Origin: Oceanococcus atlanticus
GTDB taxonomy: Bacteria; Pseudomonadota; Gammaproteobacteria; Nevskiales; Oceanococcaceae
Assembly: GCF_002088235.1 (NCBI RefSeq)
Contig: NZ_AQQV01000004.1
Coordinates: 124,001-188,000, forward strand
DNA: 64,000 bases
Reading direction: 5' to 3'
The notes beneath the pieces were generated by a model, which saw only the letters and a program-made list of their open reading frames with translations, did not search any database and was not told the DNA's origin. A program made the translations under genes and the position numbers. This document shows, piece by piece, positions 1-9,633 of this stretch (position 1 is its first letter; every line of letters starts with the position of its first letter).

Positions 1-647
1 CCATCGTCGAACGTCTGTCAGGGCGCGGGGTGGATCAACCCAGCCCGGAGCAGGCTGCTGCGCTGGGTACGGTGCTGGCCAAAATGCACAAAGCTGCGGC
101 TGATTTCCCTGCCCAGCGGCCTAACTGCCGCGGTCCATCCTGGTGGACGCCCGCGCTCAAGGAGCTGCACGACAAGCTGCCGCAAGAGCAGCTCGCATTG
201 TTGCAGGATGAAGTGGCCTACCAGGCTCGCGTGGACCAGTCCGCCTTACCTGGCGGTGTGGTTCATGCGGACCTTTTTCGCGACAACGCGTTGTTTGATG
301 GCCCGCGCCTGACCGGACTTATCGACTTCTACTACGCCTGCAACGATGCCTGGGCCTACGATGTGGCGGTGTGCGTTAACGACTGGGCGATCAACGCCGA
401 AGGGTGCTTCAACGCGTCGGTCTACGATGCGCTGGTTGGCGCCTATGCGCAGGAGCGGGCGTTTTCGGAGGCGGAATGCCAGGCTTGGCCAGGGCAGTTA
501 CGTCGCGCAGCACTGCGCTTTTGGGTCTCGAGATTGCTGGATTGGCATTTCCCTCGGGCTGGCGAGCTGACGTACAGCAAGGACCCGGCTGAATTTGAGC
601 GCATTTTGCTTGCGCACCGGCAGCGCACGCCGCAGTGGCCGGGATGA
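1..647 (+). CDS. thrB: Homoserine kinase, APH-fold type (3' part; start lies upstream of the window)
   Basis: Phosphorylates L-homoserine in threonine synthesis, in the cytoplasm. The reading frame is already open at the left edge (about IVERLSGRG before the first in-window GTG at 30), so this is the C-terminal two thirds of a ThrB of the aminoglycoside-phosphotransferase fold. The kinase motifs are visible: a Brenner-type catalytic loop VVHADLFRDNALFDG and the metal-binding IDFYYA that replaces DFG, followed by AYDVAVCVNDW. The stop TGA overlaps the ATG of the next gene (ATGA), so it is probably translated together with the TRAP transporter genes. ThrB identity is likely from these motifs and the overall pattern; another small-molecule kinase of the same fold cannot be excluded without the N-terminus. 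Confidence 0.85.
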   Translation, partial: IVERLSGRGVDQPSPEQAAALGTVLAKMHKAAADFPAQRPNCRGPSWWTPALKELHDKLPQEQLALLQDEVAYQARVDQSALPGGVVHADLFRDNALFDGPRLTGLIDFYYACNDAWAYDVAVCVNDWAINAEGCFNASVYDALVGAYAQERAFSEAECQAWPGQLRRAALRFWVSRLLDWHFPRAGELTYSKDPAEFERILLAHRQRTPQWPG

Positions 648-1168
648 CAGCGCTGTTGAGCGTGTTACGGGTGCTGGAGCGTGGCAACCGCGTGCTCTTT
701 ACCTTGGCCGCCTGGGCTTGCTTGCTGATGGCCCTGCTCGGTTTTGCCATCGTGGTTGCGCGTTACGGCTTTTCGACAGGGTCGATTGCCGCGCAGGAGC
801 TGGTGGTCTATCTGCATGCCTTTGTCCTGCTCTGCGCTGCGGCCACCACATTGGCCGCCGATGGCCATGTTCGTGTCGATATCTTCTACTCACGCTGGTC
901 GGCGCGTCGCCGGGCCCTGGTCAATCTGGCGGGCAGCCTTTTGCTGCTGTTGCCCGTGATGTTGTTCGTGCTGTTGATCAGCTGGGAGTACGTCGGTCAG
1001 GCCTGGTTGCGGCGTGAGGCCTCCGCCGAGCCCGGTGGTCTTGCCGCGGTCTACCTGTTGAAAAGCCTGATCCTGCTGTTTGCGCTGCAGATGATTTTGC
1101 AAGGTGTTTTGCAGGCCGCGCTGGCATGGCAGAGCTGGCGCGGCAACGCTGAGGATGCCCCGGCATGA
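644..1168 (+). CDS. TRAP transporter small permease (DctQ family)
   Basis: Small membrane subunit of a tripartite ATP-independent periplasmic transporter, which uses the sodium or proton gradient to import organic acids or similar solutes delivered by a periplasmic binding protein. About 174 residues with four hydrophobic segments, the usual size and topology of DctQ; the first follows a short cytoplasmic N-terminus (VLFTLAAWACLLMALLGFAI). I chose the ATG at 644 because it overlaps the kinase stop as ATGA; an in-frame GTG at 635 is the alternative. Its own stop overlaps the start of the large permease (ATGA). No DctP binding protein is in the window, so the substrate is unknown. Confidence 0.85.
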   Translation: MTALLSVLRVLERGNRVLFTLAAWACLLMALLGFAIVVARYGFSTGSIAAQELVVYLHAFVLLCAAATTLAADGHVRVDIFYSRWSARRRALVNLAGSLLLLLPVMLFVLLISWEYVGQAWLRREASAEPGGLAAVYLLKSLILLFALQMILQGVLQAALAWQSWRGNAEDAPA

Positions 1169-2532
1169 TCGCCCTGCTTATGTTCTTGGCGGTCTGTGGT
1201 GTTTTGCTGCTGGGCTACCCGGTGGCCCTGACGCTGGCGGGCGTGGCCTTGTGGTTTGCACTGTTCGGCACCACGCTGGGTTTGATCGAATCGAGTGAGC
1301 TGCTGGCCTTTCCCAGCCGCCTGTTCGGCATCATGAACAATCAGACCCTGGTTGCGGTGCCGCTGTTCGTGCTGATGGGCGTGGTGCTGGAAAAGGCCAA
1401 GCTGGCTGAAGAACTGTTGGATTCCATGGCAGCTTTGGCCGGGCGTCTGCGGGGTGGGCTGGGCGTGTCCGTGGTTCTGGTCGGGGCCTTGCTCGCGGCG
1501 TCTACGGGTATTGTCGGCGCCACGGTGGTGACCATGGGCCTGCTCTCGCTGCCGACCATGCTCAAGCGTGGTTATTCCCCCGCCGTGGCCAGTGGCACGA
1601 TTGCTGCCGCCGGGACGCTGGGTCAGATCATTCCGCCTTCGATCATCCTGGTGCTGCTTGGCGACGTGCTGTCATCGGCCTATCAGCAGGCACAGCTGGC
1701 CCAAGGCATTTTCAGCCTGCAAACGGTCTCGGTGGGCGATCTTTTCGTCGGTGCGCTGGTCCCAGGGTTGCTGTTGGTCAGCGCTTATGTGGTCTACCTG
1801 TTTATTCTGGCCGCCGTGAAGCCGCAGCTGATGCCTGCGCCGGCAGCGCAAGACTGTGTGCGCGGAGCGGCCTTGTGGTCGCAAATGATGCGCGGGCTGG
1901 TGCCGCCCTTGATGCTGATTATCGCGGTTCTGGGTTCGATCATGCTGGGTTTCGCCACCCCGACCGAGGCCGCTGCCGTTGGCGCTTGCGGAGCCCTGCT
2001 GCTGGCTGCGCTGCGTGGTCAGCTCAATCTGCAGGCCATGAAGAGCGCCGGGGAGCAAACGGCAAAGATCACCAGCATGGTGTTTCTGATTTTCATCGGC
2101 GCATCCCTGTTTTCCATGGTCTTCAACGCCTATGGTGGGGATGAGCACGTGCACACCTTGCTGACATCGCTGCCGGGTGGTGCTTTCGGCGCCATGCTGT
2201 GCGTGATGCTGCTGATGTTCCTGCTCGGCTTTATTCTCGACTTTATCGAGATCACCTTCGTGGTGGTGCCGATCGTCGGGCCCGTGCTGTTGCAGCTGGG
2301 TCTGGATCCGGTGTGGTTGGGTGTCATGATGGCCATCAACCTGCAGACTTCGTTTCTGACCCCGCCGTTCGGTTTTGCTTTGTTCTACCTGCGCGGTGTG
2401 GCACCGGCGGAACTGACCACCACACAGCTGTATCGCGGGGTTGTGCCGTTTATCGCGATTCAGGTCGCTATGCTGATCCTGCTCGCGCTTTGGCCGGCGC
2501 TGGCAACCTGGTTACCCAGCGTTGTGTATTAG
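1165..2532 (+). CDS. TRAP transporter large permease (DctM family)
   Basis: Transport-catalysing membrane subunit that pairs with the DctQ protein encoded just upstream. It has 455 residues, normal for DctM, and is almost entirely hydrophobic helices. The family signature GQIIPPSI is present, as are paired small-residue hairpins such as [16 protein letters not shown] and the C-terminal half-repeat ending [18 protein letters not shown]. The start overlaps the dctQ stop. The stop codon overlaps the stop of convergent folE by a few bases, so no terminator fits between them. Substrate cannot be read from the sequence. Confidence 0.9.
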   Translation: MIALLMFLAVCGVLLLGYPVALTLAGVALWFALFGTTLGLIESSELLAFPSRLFGIMNNQTLVAVPLFVLMGVVLEKAKLAEELLDSMAALAGRLRGGLGVSVVLVGALLAASTGIVGATVVTMGLLSLPTMLKRGYSPAVASGTIAAAGTLGQIIPPSIILVLLGDVLSSAYQQAQLAQGIFSLQTVSVGDLFVGALVPGLLLVSAYVVYLFILAAVKPQLMPAPAAQDCVRGAALWSQMMRGLVPPLMLIIAVLGSIMLGFATPTEAAAVGACGALLLAALRGQLNLQAMKSAGEQTAKITSMVFLIFIGASLFSMVFNAYGGDEHVHTLLTSLPGGAFGAMLCVMLLMFLLGFILDFIEITFVVVPIVGPVLLQLGLDPVWLGVMMAINLQTSFLTPPFGFALFYLRGVAPAELTTTQLYRGVVPFIAIQVAMLILLALWPALATWLPSVVY

Positions 2533-3098
2533 CGCTGGCCGCAATTAAGCAGGTTCAGAAATTCGCCGCGGGTGCGCGGGTCTTCGCGGAATGCGCCCAG
2601 CATCATGGATGTCATCATGCTTGAGTTCTGCTTTTCCACGCCGCGCATCATCATGCACATATGGCGTGACTCGATCACCACGCCGACACCGCGGGCGCCG
2701 GTGACCTGCTCAACAGCCAATGCGATATCGCGCGTCAGGCCTTCCTGAATCTGCAGTCGTCGGGCGAACATATCAACGATGCGTGGGATTTTGGACAGGC
2801 CAATGACCTTGCCGGCTGGCAGATAAGCGACGTGGCAGCGGCCGGTGAATGGCAACAGGTGGTGCTCGCACAGCGAATACATCTCGATGTCGCGCACGAT
2901 GACCATTTCGTCCATTTCGGATTCGAAAATGGCGTCATTGACGATGTCTTCCAGCTTTTGGGTGTAACCGCTGGTCAGGAACTGCATGGCGGCGGCCGCC
3001 CGCTTGGGCGTGTCGCGCAGGCCGTCGCGTTCAGGGTCTTCGCCCAGAGCCTTGAGAATCTCGAGATATTGGTGTTCCACGTCGGCGTTGTAACGCAT
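2529..3098 (-). CDS. folE: GTP cyclohydrolase I
   Basis: Converts GTP to 7,8-dihydroneopterin triphosphate, the first step of tetrahydrofolate (and queuosine) synthesis, in the cytoplasm. 189 residues, a compact bacterial form. The zinc ligands are visible: Cys77 and His80 in [10 protein letters not shown] and Cys148 in [10 protein letters not shown], equivalent to the three ligands of the E. coli enzyme. The core [19 protein letters not shown] and the tail [13 protein letters not shown] are typical. It is head-to-head with the ParB-like gene with only 10 bases between start codons, so its promoter must lie within or across that neighbour's 5' end. Confidence 0.97.
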   Translation of the reverse strand: MRYNADVEHQYLEILKALGEDPERDGLRDTPKRAAAAMQFLTSGYTQKLEDIVNDAIFESEMDEMVIVRDIEMYSLCEHHLLPFTGRCHVAYLPAGKVIGLSKIPRIVDMFARRLQIQEGLTRDIALAVEQVTGARGVGVVIESRHMCMMMRGVEKQNSSMMTSMMLGAFREDPRTRGEFLNLLNCGQR

Positions 3099-3108
3099 AA
3101 TTGAAACG

Positions 3109-3915
3109 ATGAATTATGACACAGCGGCCGGTAGCCAAGTCGTCCGGCTGCCGCTCGATCTGATTCGCCCCGGCAAGGCTCAGATGCGGCGAATCTTCAA
3201 CCCGGATGCGCTGGATGATCTGGCCGAATCGATTCGTTCGGCCGGCTTGATTCAGCCGGTGGTGGTGCGCGGCATCGGCGACGGGCTTTATGAGCTGCTG
3301 GCCGGTGAGCGTCGCTGGCGCGCCGCGCAACGTGCGGGGCTGCACGATATTCCGGCGATTGTCCGCGACGATGTGGACGACCAGGAGGCGGTGGTACTCG
3401 GTCTGATCGAGAACCTGCAGCGTGAATCGCTGACCCCGATGGAAACCGCCCACGGTCTTAAGGAATTGTCGGCGCGGTTGGAGCTGACCCACGCGGCGGC
3501 GGCGGACCGTATTGGCAAATCGCGTGTGTATGTGACCAATTTCCTGCGTCTGCTGAATTTGTGCGAGGCGGTGCAGGAGCGTGTAAACGCAGGTGAGCTA
3601 AGCATGGGGCATGCGCGTGCTCTGGCAACGCTGCCAGCGCGTGATCAATCTCATTGGGCGGCTGAAACAGCTCGCCATCAGTGGTCGGTGCGCACGCTCG
3701 AAGCGCGTTTGCGTCAGCGCACGGCACAGCCATTGCATGAGGGCAATGATGCCGAGTGGAAGCGCTTGGGGCGACGATTGACCGAGTTGCTGGGCAATAA
3801 GGTCGAGCTGCGCGGCGATGCGCGCGGGCGTGGCGACATGACCATCAAATTCCACACTTTTGAGGAACTTGACGGCCTGCTTGAGCGTCTGGGTTACGAC
3901 AATGACGACTTTTGA
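3109..3915 (+). CDS. ParB/Spo0J-family protein without an adjacent ParA (orphan ParB-like)
   Basis: 268 residues with the N-terminal ParB/Srx CTPase domain and the central helix-turn-helix of chromosome-partitioning ParB. The CTP-binding motifs look intact: GERRWRA (residues 66-72) and ENLQRESL (101-108). The HTH segment runs about 125-150 ([20 protein letters not shown]), and [13 protein letters not shown] follows. The N-terminus before the domain is very short, and the usual NPxQPR box is altered to [10 protein letters not shown]. There is no parA, gidA or gidB nearby; the neighbours are folE and a DUF1329 gene. It could be a second ParB, a nucleoid-occlusion type protein or a specific regulator. 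I see no parS-like palindrome (TGTTTCACGTGAAACA type) in the flanks. Confidence 0.8.
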   Translation: MNYDTAAGSQVVRLPLDLIRPGKAQMRRIFNPDALDDLAESIRSAGLIQPVVVRGIGDGLYELLAGERRWRAAQRAGLHDIPAIVRDDVDDQEAVVLGLIENLQRESLTPMETAHGLKELSARLELTHAAAADRIGKSRVYVTNFLRLLNLCEAVQERVNAGELSMGHARALATLPARDQSHWAAETARHQWSVRTLEARLRQRTAQPLHEGNDAEWKRLGRRLTELLGNKVELRGDARGRGDMTIKFHTFEELDGLLERLGYDNDDF

Positions 3916-4000
3916 GGCGTAAAGGCTGAATTCGACTACTGTTTGTTTTAGTCTTGCGCCACAATACGCACTTTGATGTGAGAGACACAGGAGACACATT

Positions 4001-5383
4001 ATGACCAGAGCCCGAATCGGTCTGGCGGCCGTCACCATCGCCGCAGTTTGCGGCAGTTTGAGCCTGTCTGCGCAGGCCAAGGTATCGGCCAGCGAAGCCG
4101 ATCGGCTGGGCAAGGATCTGATGCCGCTTGGGGGTGAAAAAGCTGGCAATGCAGATGGCTCGATCCCGGCCTGGGATGGGGGCATGAACATCGAGGTCAA
4201 GCTTGATGGCACCCAGCGCCATTCTGAAACGTATAAAGATGTGGGTGGTGCGGACAAACCGCTGTACGTGATCACCGCAGACAACATGGACCAATATGCC
4301 GAGCTGTTGACGCCTGGCATGAAAGCCATGTTCAAGCAGTACCCCGAGACTTTCAAAATGCCGGTCTATCCGTCGCGCCGTACCGCGCTGGCTCCGGATT
4401 TTGTCTACGCCGCAACCAAACGCAACGCCGTGAACGCCGAATTGGCCAACGGTGGTGAAAGCCTGGTCAATGCGGTGACGGGTATTCCGTTCCCGATTCC
4501 TCAGTCCGGCAAGGAAGTGATCTGGAACCACAAGACGCGTTATCGCGGTCAGAGTGTGACCCGTTACAACACCCAGCTTGCGGTTCAGACCAGCGGCAGT
4601 TTCGTGCCCTACAAGCTGCGTGAAGACGTGTACTTCTCGTATTCGCAGGACGGCATCAAAACGGAAGATCTCAACAATGTGATCGTCTACTTCCTGCAGG
4701 TGACGACAGCACCGCCGCGTCAGGCTGGTCAGGTCTTGCTGGTTCACGAAACCATGGACCAGGTGGCTGAAGCCCGTCGTGCCTGGTTGTACAACCCAGG
4801 TCAGCGTCGTACCCGCCGCGCACCCAATGTGGCGTATGACAACCCGGGTACCGGGGCGGATGGTCTGCGTACCAATGACCAGCTGGATATGTTCAACGGT
4901 GCAACCGACCGCTACAACTGGAAGCTGGTCGGCAAACGCGAAATGTTGGTGCCTTACAACGCGCACAAACTCAGCGACAGCCGTCTGAAGTACGAAGACA
5001 TGACCATGGTGGGGCATCTCAATCCTGAGCATACGCGTTACGAGAAGCACCGCGTCTGGGTGCTCGACAGCGAAGTCAAGGATGACACCAGCCACCTGTA
5101 CAAACGGCGTACTTTCTACGTTGACGAAGACAGCTGGACGGCGCTGCAGGCGGACATCTACGACAACCGCGACAATCTGTGGCGGGTTCAGGAATACCAT
5201 CAGGTGACGGTGCCATGGACCAAGGCCGTCGGCCCGGCCGCTGGCACGGTGTATGACCTGCAGTCCGGCCGCTACCTGGTCATGGAGTGCAGTAACGAAG
5301 AGCCTGAGTTCTCGACCAAGAGTTTTGGCGAGGAGCACTTCCGCACCTCTAACATGCCGCGTGTGGCAGCGAACATTCGCTAA
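4001..5383 (+). CDS. DUF1329 outer-membrane-associated protein
   Basis: 460 residues beginning with a signal peptide (TRARIG, hydrophobic core, cleavage near AQA-KVSA at about residue 26), so it is exported. The body matches the DUF1329 family in length and pattern (AWDGGMNIEVKLDGTQ, LNPEHTRYEKHRVWVLD, YKRRTFYVDEDSW). These proteins are thought to sit at the outer membrane and are often encoded beside a DUF1302 partner. No DUF1302 gene is present here. A good ribosome site (AGGAG) lies 8 bases before the ATG. It is followed by a strong rho-independent terminator, so it is probably a single-gene unit. Function is unassigned. Confidence 0.88.
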   Translation: MTRARIGLAAVTIAAVCGSLSLSAQAKVSASEADRLGKDLMPLGGEKAGNADGSIPAWDGGMNIEVKLDGTQRHSETYKDVGGADKPLYVITADNMDQYAELLTPGMKAMFKQYPETFKMPVYPSRRTALAPDFVYAATKRNAVNAELANGGESLVNAVTGIPFPIPQSGKEVIWNHKTRYRGQSVTRYNTQLAVQTSGSFVPYKLREDVYFSYSQDGIKTEDLNNVIVYFLQVTTAPPRQAGQVLLVHETMDQVAEARRAWLYNPGQRRTRRAPNVAYDNPGTGADGLRTNDQLDMFNGATDRYNWKLVGKREMLVPYNAHKLSDSRLKYEDMTMVGHLNPEHTRYEKHRVWVLDSEVKDDTSHLYKRRTFYVDEDSWTALQADIYDNRDNLWRVQEYHQVTVPWTKAVGPAAGTVYDLQSGRYLVMECSNEEPEFSTKSFGEEHFRTSNMPRVAANIR

Positions 5384-5400
5384 GCACGATTCGATTCAAA

Positions 5401-5427
5401 AAAGCCCCGCAATGCGGGGCTTTTTTT
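5401..5427. terminator. Bidirectional rho-independent terminator
   Basis: A 10-bp stem AAAGCCCCGC/GCGGGGCTTT with a 3-base loop is followed by a run of seven T on the plus strand and preceded by a run of A, which serves the minus strand. It sits between the ends of the convergent DUF1329 and rmuC genes and can stop transcription from both sides. Confidence 0.92.
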
Positions 5428-5457
5428 ATGCTTGCTTGTGACCTGATTCAAACCCGC

Positions 5458-6795
5458 TCAGTCGTCACCGGTGTGAGTGGGCAGGGCGTCGGGTGCGTCG
5501 GTCTGGACCTGCTCAATGGCGGCGAAGCGCTTGCTGATCTTGTCCGCTGTGATGTGCACCTTACGGGTTTCTTCGTGAGCACTTTCGATGTGCCGTGAGA
5601 GCTTGTCCATGCGGGTGCGGAAGCGGTCGAACTCGGTGTTGAGTTCGATCAGGTACTGGCGCAGCTTGCCGGCCTGTTTGCGCAGCGCATCGTCGCGCAG
5701 GACCGCGCGTGCGGTGGTCAGCACCGCCATCAGCGTGCTGGGTGAGCAGATCCAGACGCCACGGTCGTGAGCCTGCTTGACCAGATCGGCATGGTGGGCG
5801 TGGATTTCGGCGAAGATCGATTCGGCCGGCACGAACATGATGGCGCCAATCGCTGTTTCATCGGGAATGATGTACTTATCAGCGATATCGTTGAGGTGCT
5901 TCTTGATGTCCTGCTTGAAGCGGCGCGATGATTCCAGACGATCACGCTCGCCGCGTTGTGGGTCAGTCATGGCCTGGAAGTTTTCCAGCGGGAACTTGGC
6001 GTCGATGCACACATCGCCTGTGGGGGGCGGAAGGCGCAGCAGGCAGTCCACCCGGGTACCGTTACTCAGGGTGTACTGCCACTCCACATGCTGATCGGGC
6101 AGGGCGTTGCGGACCAGAGCTTCGAGCTGAACCTCACCAAAGGCGCCGCGCGAGCGTTTGTCCGAGAGAATCTCCTGCAGGCTGACCACATTGGTGGACA
6201 GCTCGGTGATGCGTTTCTGGGCTTCATCAATCAAGGCCAGCCGTTTGACCACTTCGGTGAACGTCGAGGTGGTCTTTTCAAAGCCCTGCTTGAGCCGCTC
6301 ATCGACCTGATTGCTGATGTCTTTGAGCCGATTGTCGGTCGTCAGGGTGAGCTTCTCGACCTGCTTGGTGAGCTGTTCGGTGCTATTGGTCAGCGACTCT
6401 GCAACCTGCTTGCCCATGCTTTGCGTTCCGCTGGCCAGGCGTTCGAGCACTTGCGTCTGCAGGTCGCCCATGCGCCGTTCCAGACCGGTGCGTAGGTCGG
6501 CGAAGCGCTCCGACAGCTTGTTCATGTCATCGTGGGCCTGGCCGCGCGCGCGATCCAGCTGTTGCAGCAGAAACTCCCTGAGTTGCTCGTTTTGATGGTT
6601 CTGGCTTTTCTCACCATGTTCCAGCACGGTCAAGGTCTGTACCAGTCGCTCTTCGACCTGGCGTGTGCGCTCAGCGGCCTGCGCGTGGGCGCTCAACAGG
6701 CGTTTGATCAAGACCAGGCAGAGGAGCAGAAGTCCTAGCCCGAGCAGGGCGCCAGCTGCGAGCAGAGGGATTAAAAAATTTTCAGGAATGGCCAC
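5458..6795 (-). CDS. rmuC: DNA recombination protein RmuC homologue
   Basis: About 445 residues: an N-terminal membrane helix (FLIPLLAAGALLGLGLLLL), a long coiled coil (about residues 35-200, rich in Q, E and K), then the conserved RmuC nuclease-like domain (SDKRSRGAFGEVQLEALV, DAKFPLENFQ, IPDETAIGAIMFVPAES, TLMAVLTTARAVLRDDALRK). RmuC limits DNA inversions at short inverted repeats; its biochemical activity is not settled. I start it at the GTG at 6795 because the family begins just before the membrane helix. The open frame extends further to 6987, but that would overlap the divergent dehydrogenase gene and reads as low-complexity. The ribosome site is weak, so the start is moderately certain. 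Confidence 0.9.
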   Translation of the reverse strand: MAIPENFLIPLLAAGALLGLGLLLLCLVLIKRLLSAHAQAAERTRQVEERLVQTLTVLEHGEKSQNHQNEQLREFLLQQLDRARGQAHDDMNKLSERFADLRTGLERRMGDLQTQVLERLASGTQSMGKQVAESLTNSTEQLTKQVEKLTLTTDNRLKDISNQVDERLKQGFEKTTSTFTEVVKRLALIDEAQKRITELSTNVVSLQEILSDKRSRGAFGEVQLEALVRNALPDQHVEWQYTLSNGTRVDCLLRLPPPTGDVCIDAKFPLENFQAMTDPQRGERDRLESSRRFKQDIKKHLNDIADKYIIPDETAIGAIMFVPAESIFAEIHAHHADLVKQAHDRGVWICSPSTLMAVLTTARAVLRDDALRKQAGKLRQYLIELNTEFDRFRTRMDKLSRHIESAHEETRKVHITADKISKRFAAIEQVQTDAPDALPTHTGDD

Positions 6796-6890
6796 AGGTT
6801 TTGACGAAAAGCAGTCTGCGAGTAGGGGCGCCAGTGTACTGCACGGATTCGTTGAAACCGGTATAACGACCTTTTGCGAAGGAGCGGGTG

Positions 6891-7808
6891 ATGGCCTGGA
6901 CCGAACACGATATTCCCAATCAGCAGGGTAAGACGATCCTGGTGACCGGTGCCAACAGCGGGCTGGGTTTTCATACCAGCCGGGCACTGGCTGCTGCAGG
7001 CGCGCGCGTGCTCATGGCCTGTCGCAGCGCCGACAAGGCGCAAGCCGCACGGGCTCAGATCCTGCAGCATGTTCCGCAAGCCGATTTGCAGATCCTGAGT
7101 CTAGATCTCGCCTCACTGGCCAGCGTCAAGGCCTGTACGCAACTGGTTCTCGACAGTACCGATCAACTCGATACCTTGATCAACAACGCCGGCATCATGG
7201 CGGTGCCCTACGCTCAGACTGAGGATGGGTTTGAGATGCAGATTGGCACCAACCATTTTGGCCATTTCGCGTTGACGCTCGGGTTGCTGCCGCTCTTGAA
7301 CAAAGCCCCGGCAGCGCGTGTGGTTAGCGTATCCAGCATGGCCCACAACTGGACTCCGGGGCTCGACTTCGATGACCTGGATTGGACCCGGCGCAAGTAC
7401 CGGCGTTGGCAGGCGTATGGCGACAGCAAGATCGCCAACCTGTACTTCAGCTTTGAACTGGGTCGGCGACTGGCCGGTAGCACGGTGACGGTTGCTGCGG
7501 CTCACCCGGGGTATTCCGATACGCACCTGCAATACGTTGCTGCTGAGCGTAAGAACAGCACGCTCGAACGCGCGGTGATGTGGTTGGGAAACACCTTGTT
7601 CGCCCAGCCGGCTGACCGGGGCGCATTGCCCAGCATGTATGCGGCCACCGCCGCCGACGTGATCAGTGGTGATTACATCGGCCCGGATGGTTTTCAGCAA
7701 ACCCGTGGTTACCCACGTAAGGTGGGCTCGAATCGACGCTCGCGTAACCGTGATATCGCGGCAAGGCTTTGGGAGGTTTCCGAGCAGCGCACCGGGCTGG
7801 GCCTATAG
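6891..7808 (+). CDS. Short-chain dehydrogenase/reductase (SDR), retinol-dehydrogenase-like
   Basis: About 305 residues with the classical SDR features: dinucleotide motif TGANSGLG near the N-terminus, NNAG, catalytic serine in VSVSSMAHN, and the YxxxK pair in YGDSKIAN. The pattern QGKTILVTGANSGLG with NPxx-type later segments is typical of NAD(P)-dependent retinol dehydrogenase/protochlorophyllide-reductase-like SDRs, whose real substrates in bacteria are mostly unknown. The ATG at 6891 has GGAG six bases upstream, which favours it over the GTG at 6888. It converges on the response-regulator gene with a 10-base gap. Confidence 0.9.
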   Translation: MAWTEHDIPNQQGKTILVTGANSGLGFHTSRALAAAGARVLMACRSADKAQAARAQILQHVPQADLQILSLDLASLASVKACTQLVLDSTDQLDTLINNAGIMAVPYAQTEDGFEMQIGTNHFGHFALTLGLLPLLNKAPAARVVSVSSMAHNWTPGLDFDDLDWTRRKYRRWQAYGDSKIANLYFSFELGRRLAGSTVTVAAAHPGYSDTHLQYVAAERKNSTLERAVMWLGNTLFAQPADRGALPSMYAATAADVISGDYIGPDGFQQTRGYPRKVGSNRRSRNRDIAARLWEVSEQRTGLGL

Positions 7809-7818
7809 ACGGCGGGCT

Positions 7819-9633
7819 CTAGCGTCGGCTGGCGTGGTTGTGCACCACCTTGATCAACTCATCCGGTGCAACCGGGCGGTATAGGTGGTAACCCTGCACG
7901 TGCTGGCAGCCATTGAGGCGACAAAACTCCAGCTGGCCCTGGGTTTCCACCCCTTCCATCAAACAGTCCAGGCCGAGTGTGCGCGCCAGCTTGATAATGG
8001 CGCGCGCAATGCTTGCCGATTTGGCATTGGTCTCGACTTCGCGGATGAAGGTGCGGTCGACTTTGAGTCGGTCCAGCGGCATCTGCTGCAGGTAAGCCAG
8101 TGACGAGTAGCCCGTGCCGAAATCATCCAGCGAGACGGCGATGCCGTAATCACGCAGGCGGATCAGTTTCTCGATGGATGCGGAGAAATCGGTCATCACC
8201 GCTTGCTCGGTGACCTCAAGCTCGAAGCGATGGGGTGCGAGACCGGAATCACCGATGATCTCCATGATCTTCTCGGCGCAGTACGGATCCTGAAACCCGA
8301 TCGCGGACATGTTGAAGCTGAGGCGAAAGCCTGGCGGCAGATCCGCGCCCCAGCTCACCGCATGGGCGCACAGGGTGCGCAGGACATAGTGATCCAGCTG
8401 CACAATCAGGCCGCCGTCCTCGGCGATCGGGATGAACTTGGCGTTGGAGACAAATCCGCCTTCACCATCGGGCCAGCGCACCAGGGCTTCTGCACCGGTC
8501 ATGCGGTTGCGGCTAAGTTCAACCTGCGGCTGCAGGTGGATATCCAGATCCTCGTTGCGCAAGGCATCGCGCAAGCTGCCTTCCAGGCTGTACTTGCTGG
8601 CGATGTCTTCGCCATAGCGTGGTGCGTAGGGCACCACACTGCCGCGGGCGCGTGACTTGGCCACCGTGGTTGCGGCCTGGGCCCGGGCCAGCAGTTTCTC
8701 CGCCGTGGAGGCATCATCCGGAAACACCACCATGCCGACACTGGCGCTCAGTGAGGTCTGGTGTTCGCCTAGATTGATCGGTCGCTCAAGCTGGGCCAGC
8801 ATGTCGGCCACAAAGCGTTGGCCATCGTCGCGTGCGTGATCGGCCGCAGTCCAGCCATGGTTGAGTATGGCTATGAAGCTGTCGCCTTCGTCGCGGGCCA
8901 GAAAATCGTTGGGCTGAAGAACCCCTTTGAGGCGACGGCAGCCCAGCGCCAGCGCGGCATCGCCAACGCTGGGGCCAAACGTATTGTTGAGCATCTGCAT
9001 ACGGTCAAAATTGATCCGTGCGACGCACAGCTGCAAGCCCTGGCGTTGAGCCACGTCCAGTTCATGACGCATGCGTTCCTGCAATTGGCGTCGGTTGGGC
9101 AGGGCCGTGAGCTGATCGAACAGGGTCAGATGCTCGGCGCGTTTTATGGCGTCTTCGCGTTTGCCGATTTCCTGCTGCAATGCTTCATTGGTGCGCTTGA
9201 GCTGCAGAGTGCGCTGGCGCACGGCGTGTTCCAGCATCGACTTGGTCTGGGCCAGCAGCAAATGTGTTTTAACCCGGGCCAGCACCGTTGGTGGGCTGAT
9301 CGGTTTGGTGATGTAGTCCACGGCACCGAGGCGGAAGCCGTTGATCTCATCCTCGACCTCGCTGCGCGCGGTGATGAAGATCACCGGGATGGCGCGTGTC
9401 TTGGGATTGTCCTTGAGCCGTTTGCAGACCTCCTGGCCATCCATGCCGGGCATCATCACGTCCAGCAAAATCAGATGCGGAGGATCGTCCCCGGCAGCCA
9501 GGCTGAGTGCGCGTTCGCCGTTGCGTGCGACCTGGACGCGATAGTCGCCCTTCAGGACCTCGACCAGCAGTTCGATGTTCTGCGGTGTGTCGTCAACAAC
9601 AAGCACCGTGTGCTTTTTCTGATCGCTGGTCAT
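7819..9633 (-). CDS. Response regulator with REC, degenerate GGDEF and intact EAL domains (predicted c-di-GMP phosphodiesterase)
   Basis: 604 residues: REC domain (1-125, phospho-acceptor Asp58 in [13 protein letters not shown], Lys110 in TKP), a coiled linker (130-165), GGDEF domain (165-330) and EAL domain (345-600). The GGDEF active-site loop reads RDEGDSF (247-253), so diguanylate cyclase activity is unlikely. The EAL domain keeps the catalytic set: EALVRW (382-387), NMSA (441-444), ELEVTE (471-476), [10 protein letters not shown] (503-512), Lys524 and EGVET (560-564). I therefore predict that it degrades cyclic di-GMP under phosphorylation control. Its ATG overlaps the stop of the hybrid kinase gene upstream (ATGA), so the two are co-translated and probably a signalling pair. 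Confidence 0.93.
   Translation of the reverse strand: MTSDQKKHTVLVVDDTPQNIELLVEVLKGDYRVQVARNGERALSLAAGDDPPHLILLDVMMPGMDGQEVCKRLKDNPKTRAIPVIFITARSEVEDEINGFRLGAVDYITKPISPPTVLARVKTHLLLAQTKSMLEHAVRQRTLQLKRTNEALQQEIGKREDAIKRAEHLTLFDQLTALPNRRQLQERMRHELDVAQRQGLQLCVARINFDRMQMLNNTFGPSVGDAALALGCRRLKGVLQPNDFLARDEGDSFIAILNHGWTAADHARDDGQRFVADMLAQLERPINLGEHQTSLSASVGMVVFPDDASTAEKLLARAQAATTVAKSRARGSVVPYAPRYGEDIASKYSLEGSLRDALRNEDLDIHLQPQVELSRNRMTGAEALVRWPDGEGGFVSNAKFIPIAEDGGLIVQLDHYVLRTLCAHAVSWGADLPPGFRLSFNMSAIGFQDPYCAEKIMEIIGDSGLAPHRFELEVTEQAVMTDFSASIEKLIRLRDYGIAVSLDDFGTGYSSLAYLQQMPLDRLKVDRTFIREVETNAKSASIARAIIKLARTLGLDCLMEGVETQGQLEFCRLNGCQHVQGYHLYRPVAPDELIKVVHNHASRR

Noticed and set aside
3845-5338. Open frame of 497 codons antisense to the DUF1329 gene
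   Set aside because: The sense gene has a signal peptide, ribosome site and terminator; the antisense frame has none of these.
6796-6987. Longer rmuC reading frame to 6987
   Set aside because: It overlaps the divergent dehydrogenase start and encodes a proline/serine-rich stretch not found before the membrane anchor in RmuC proteins.
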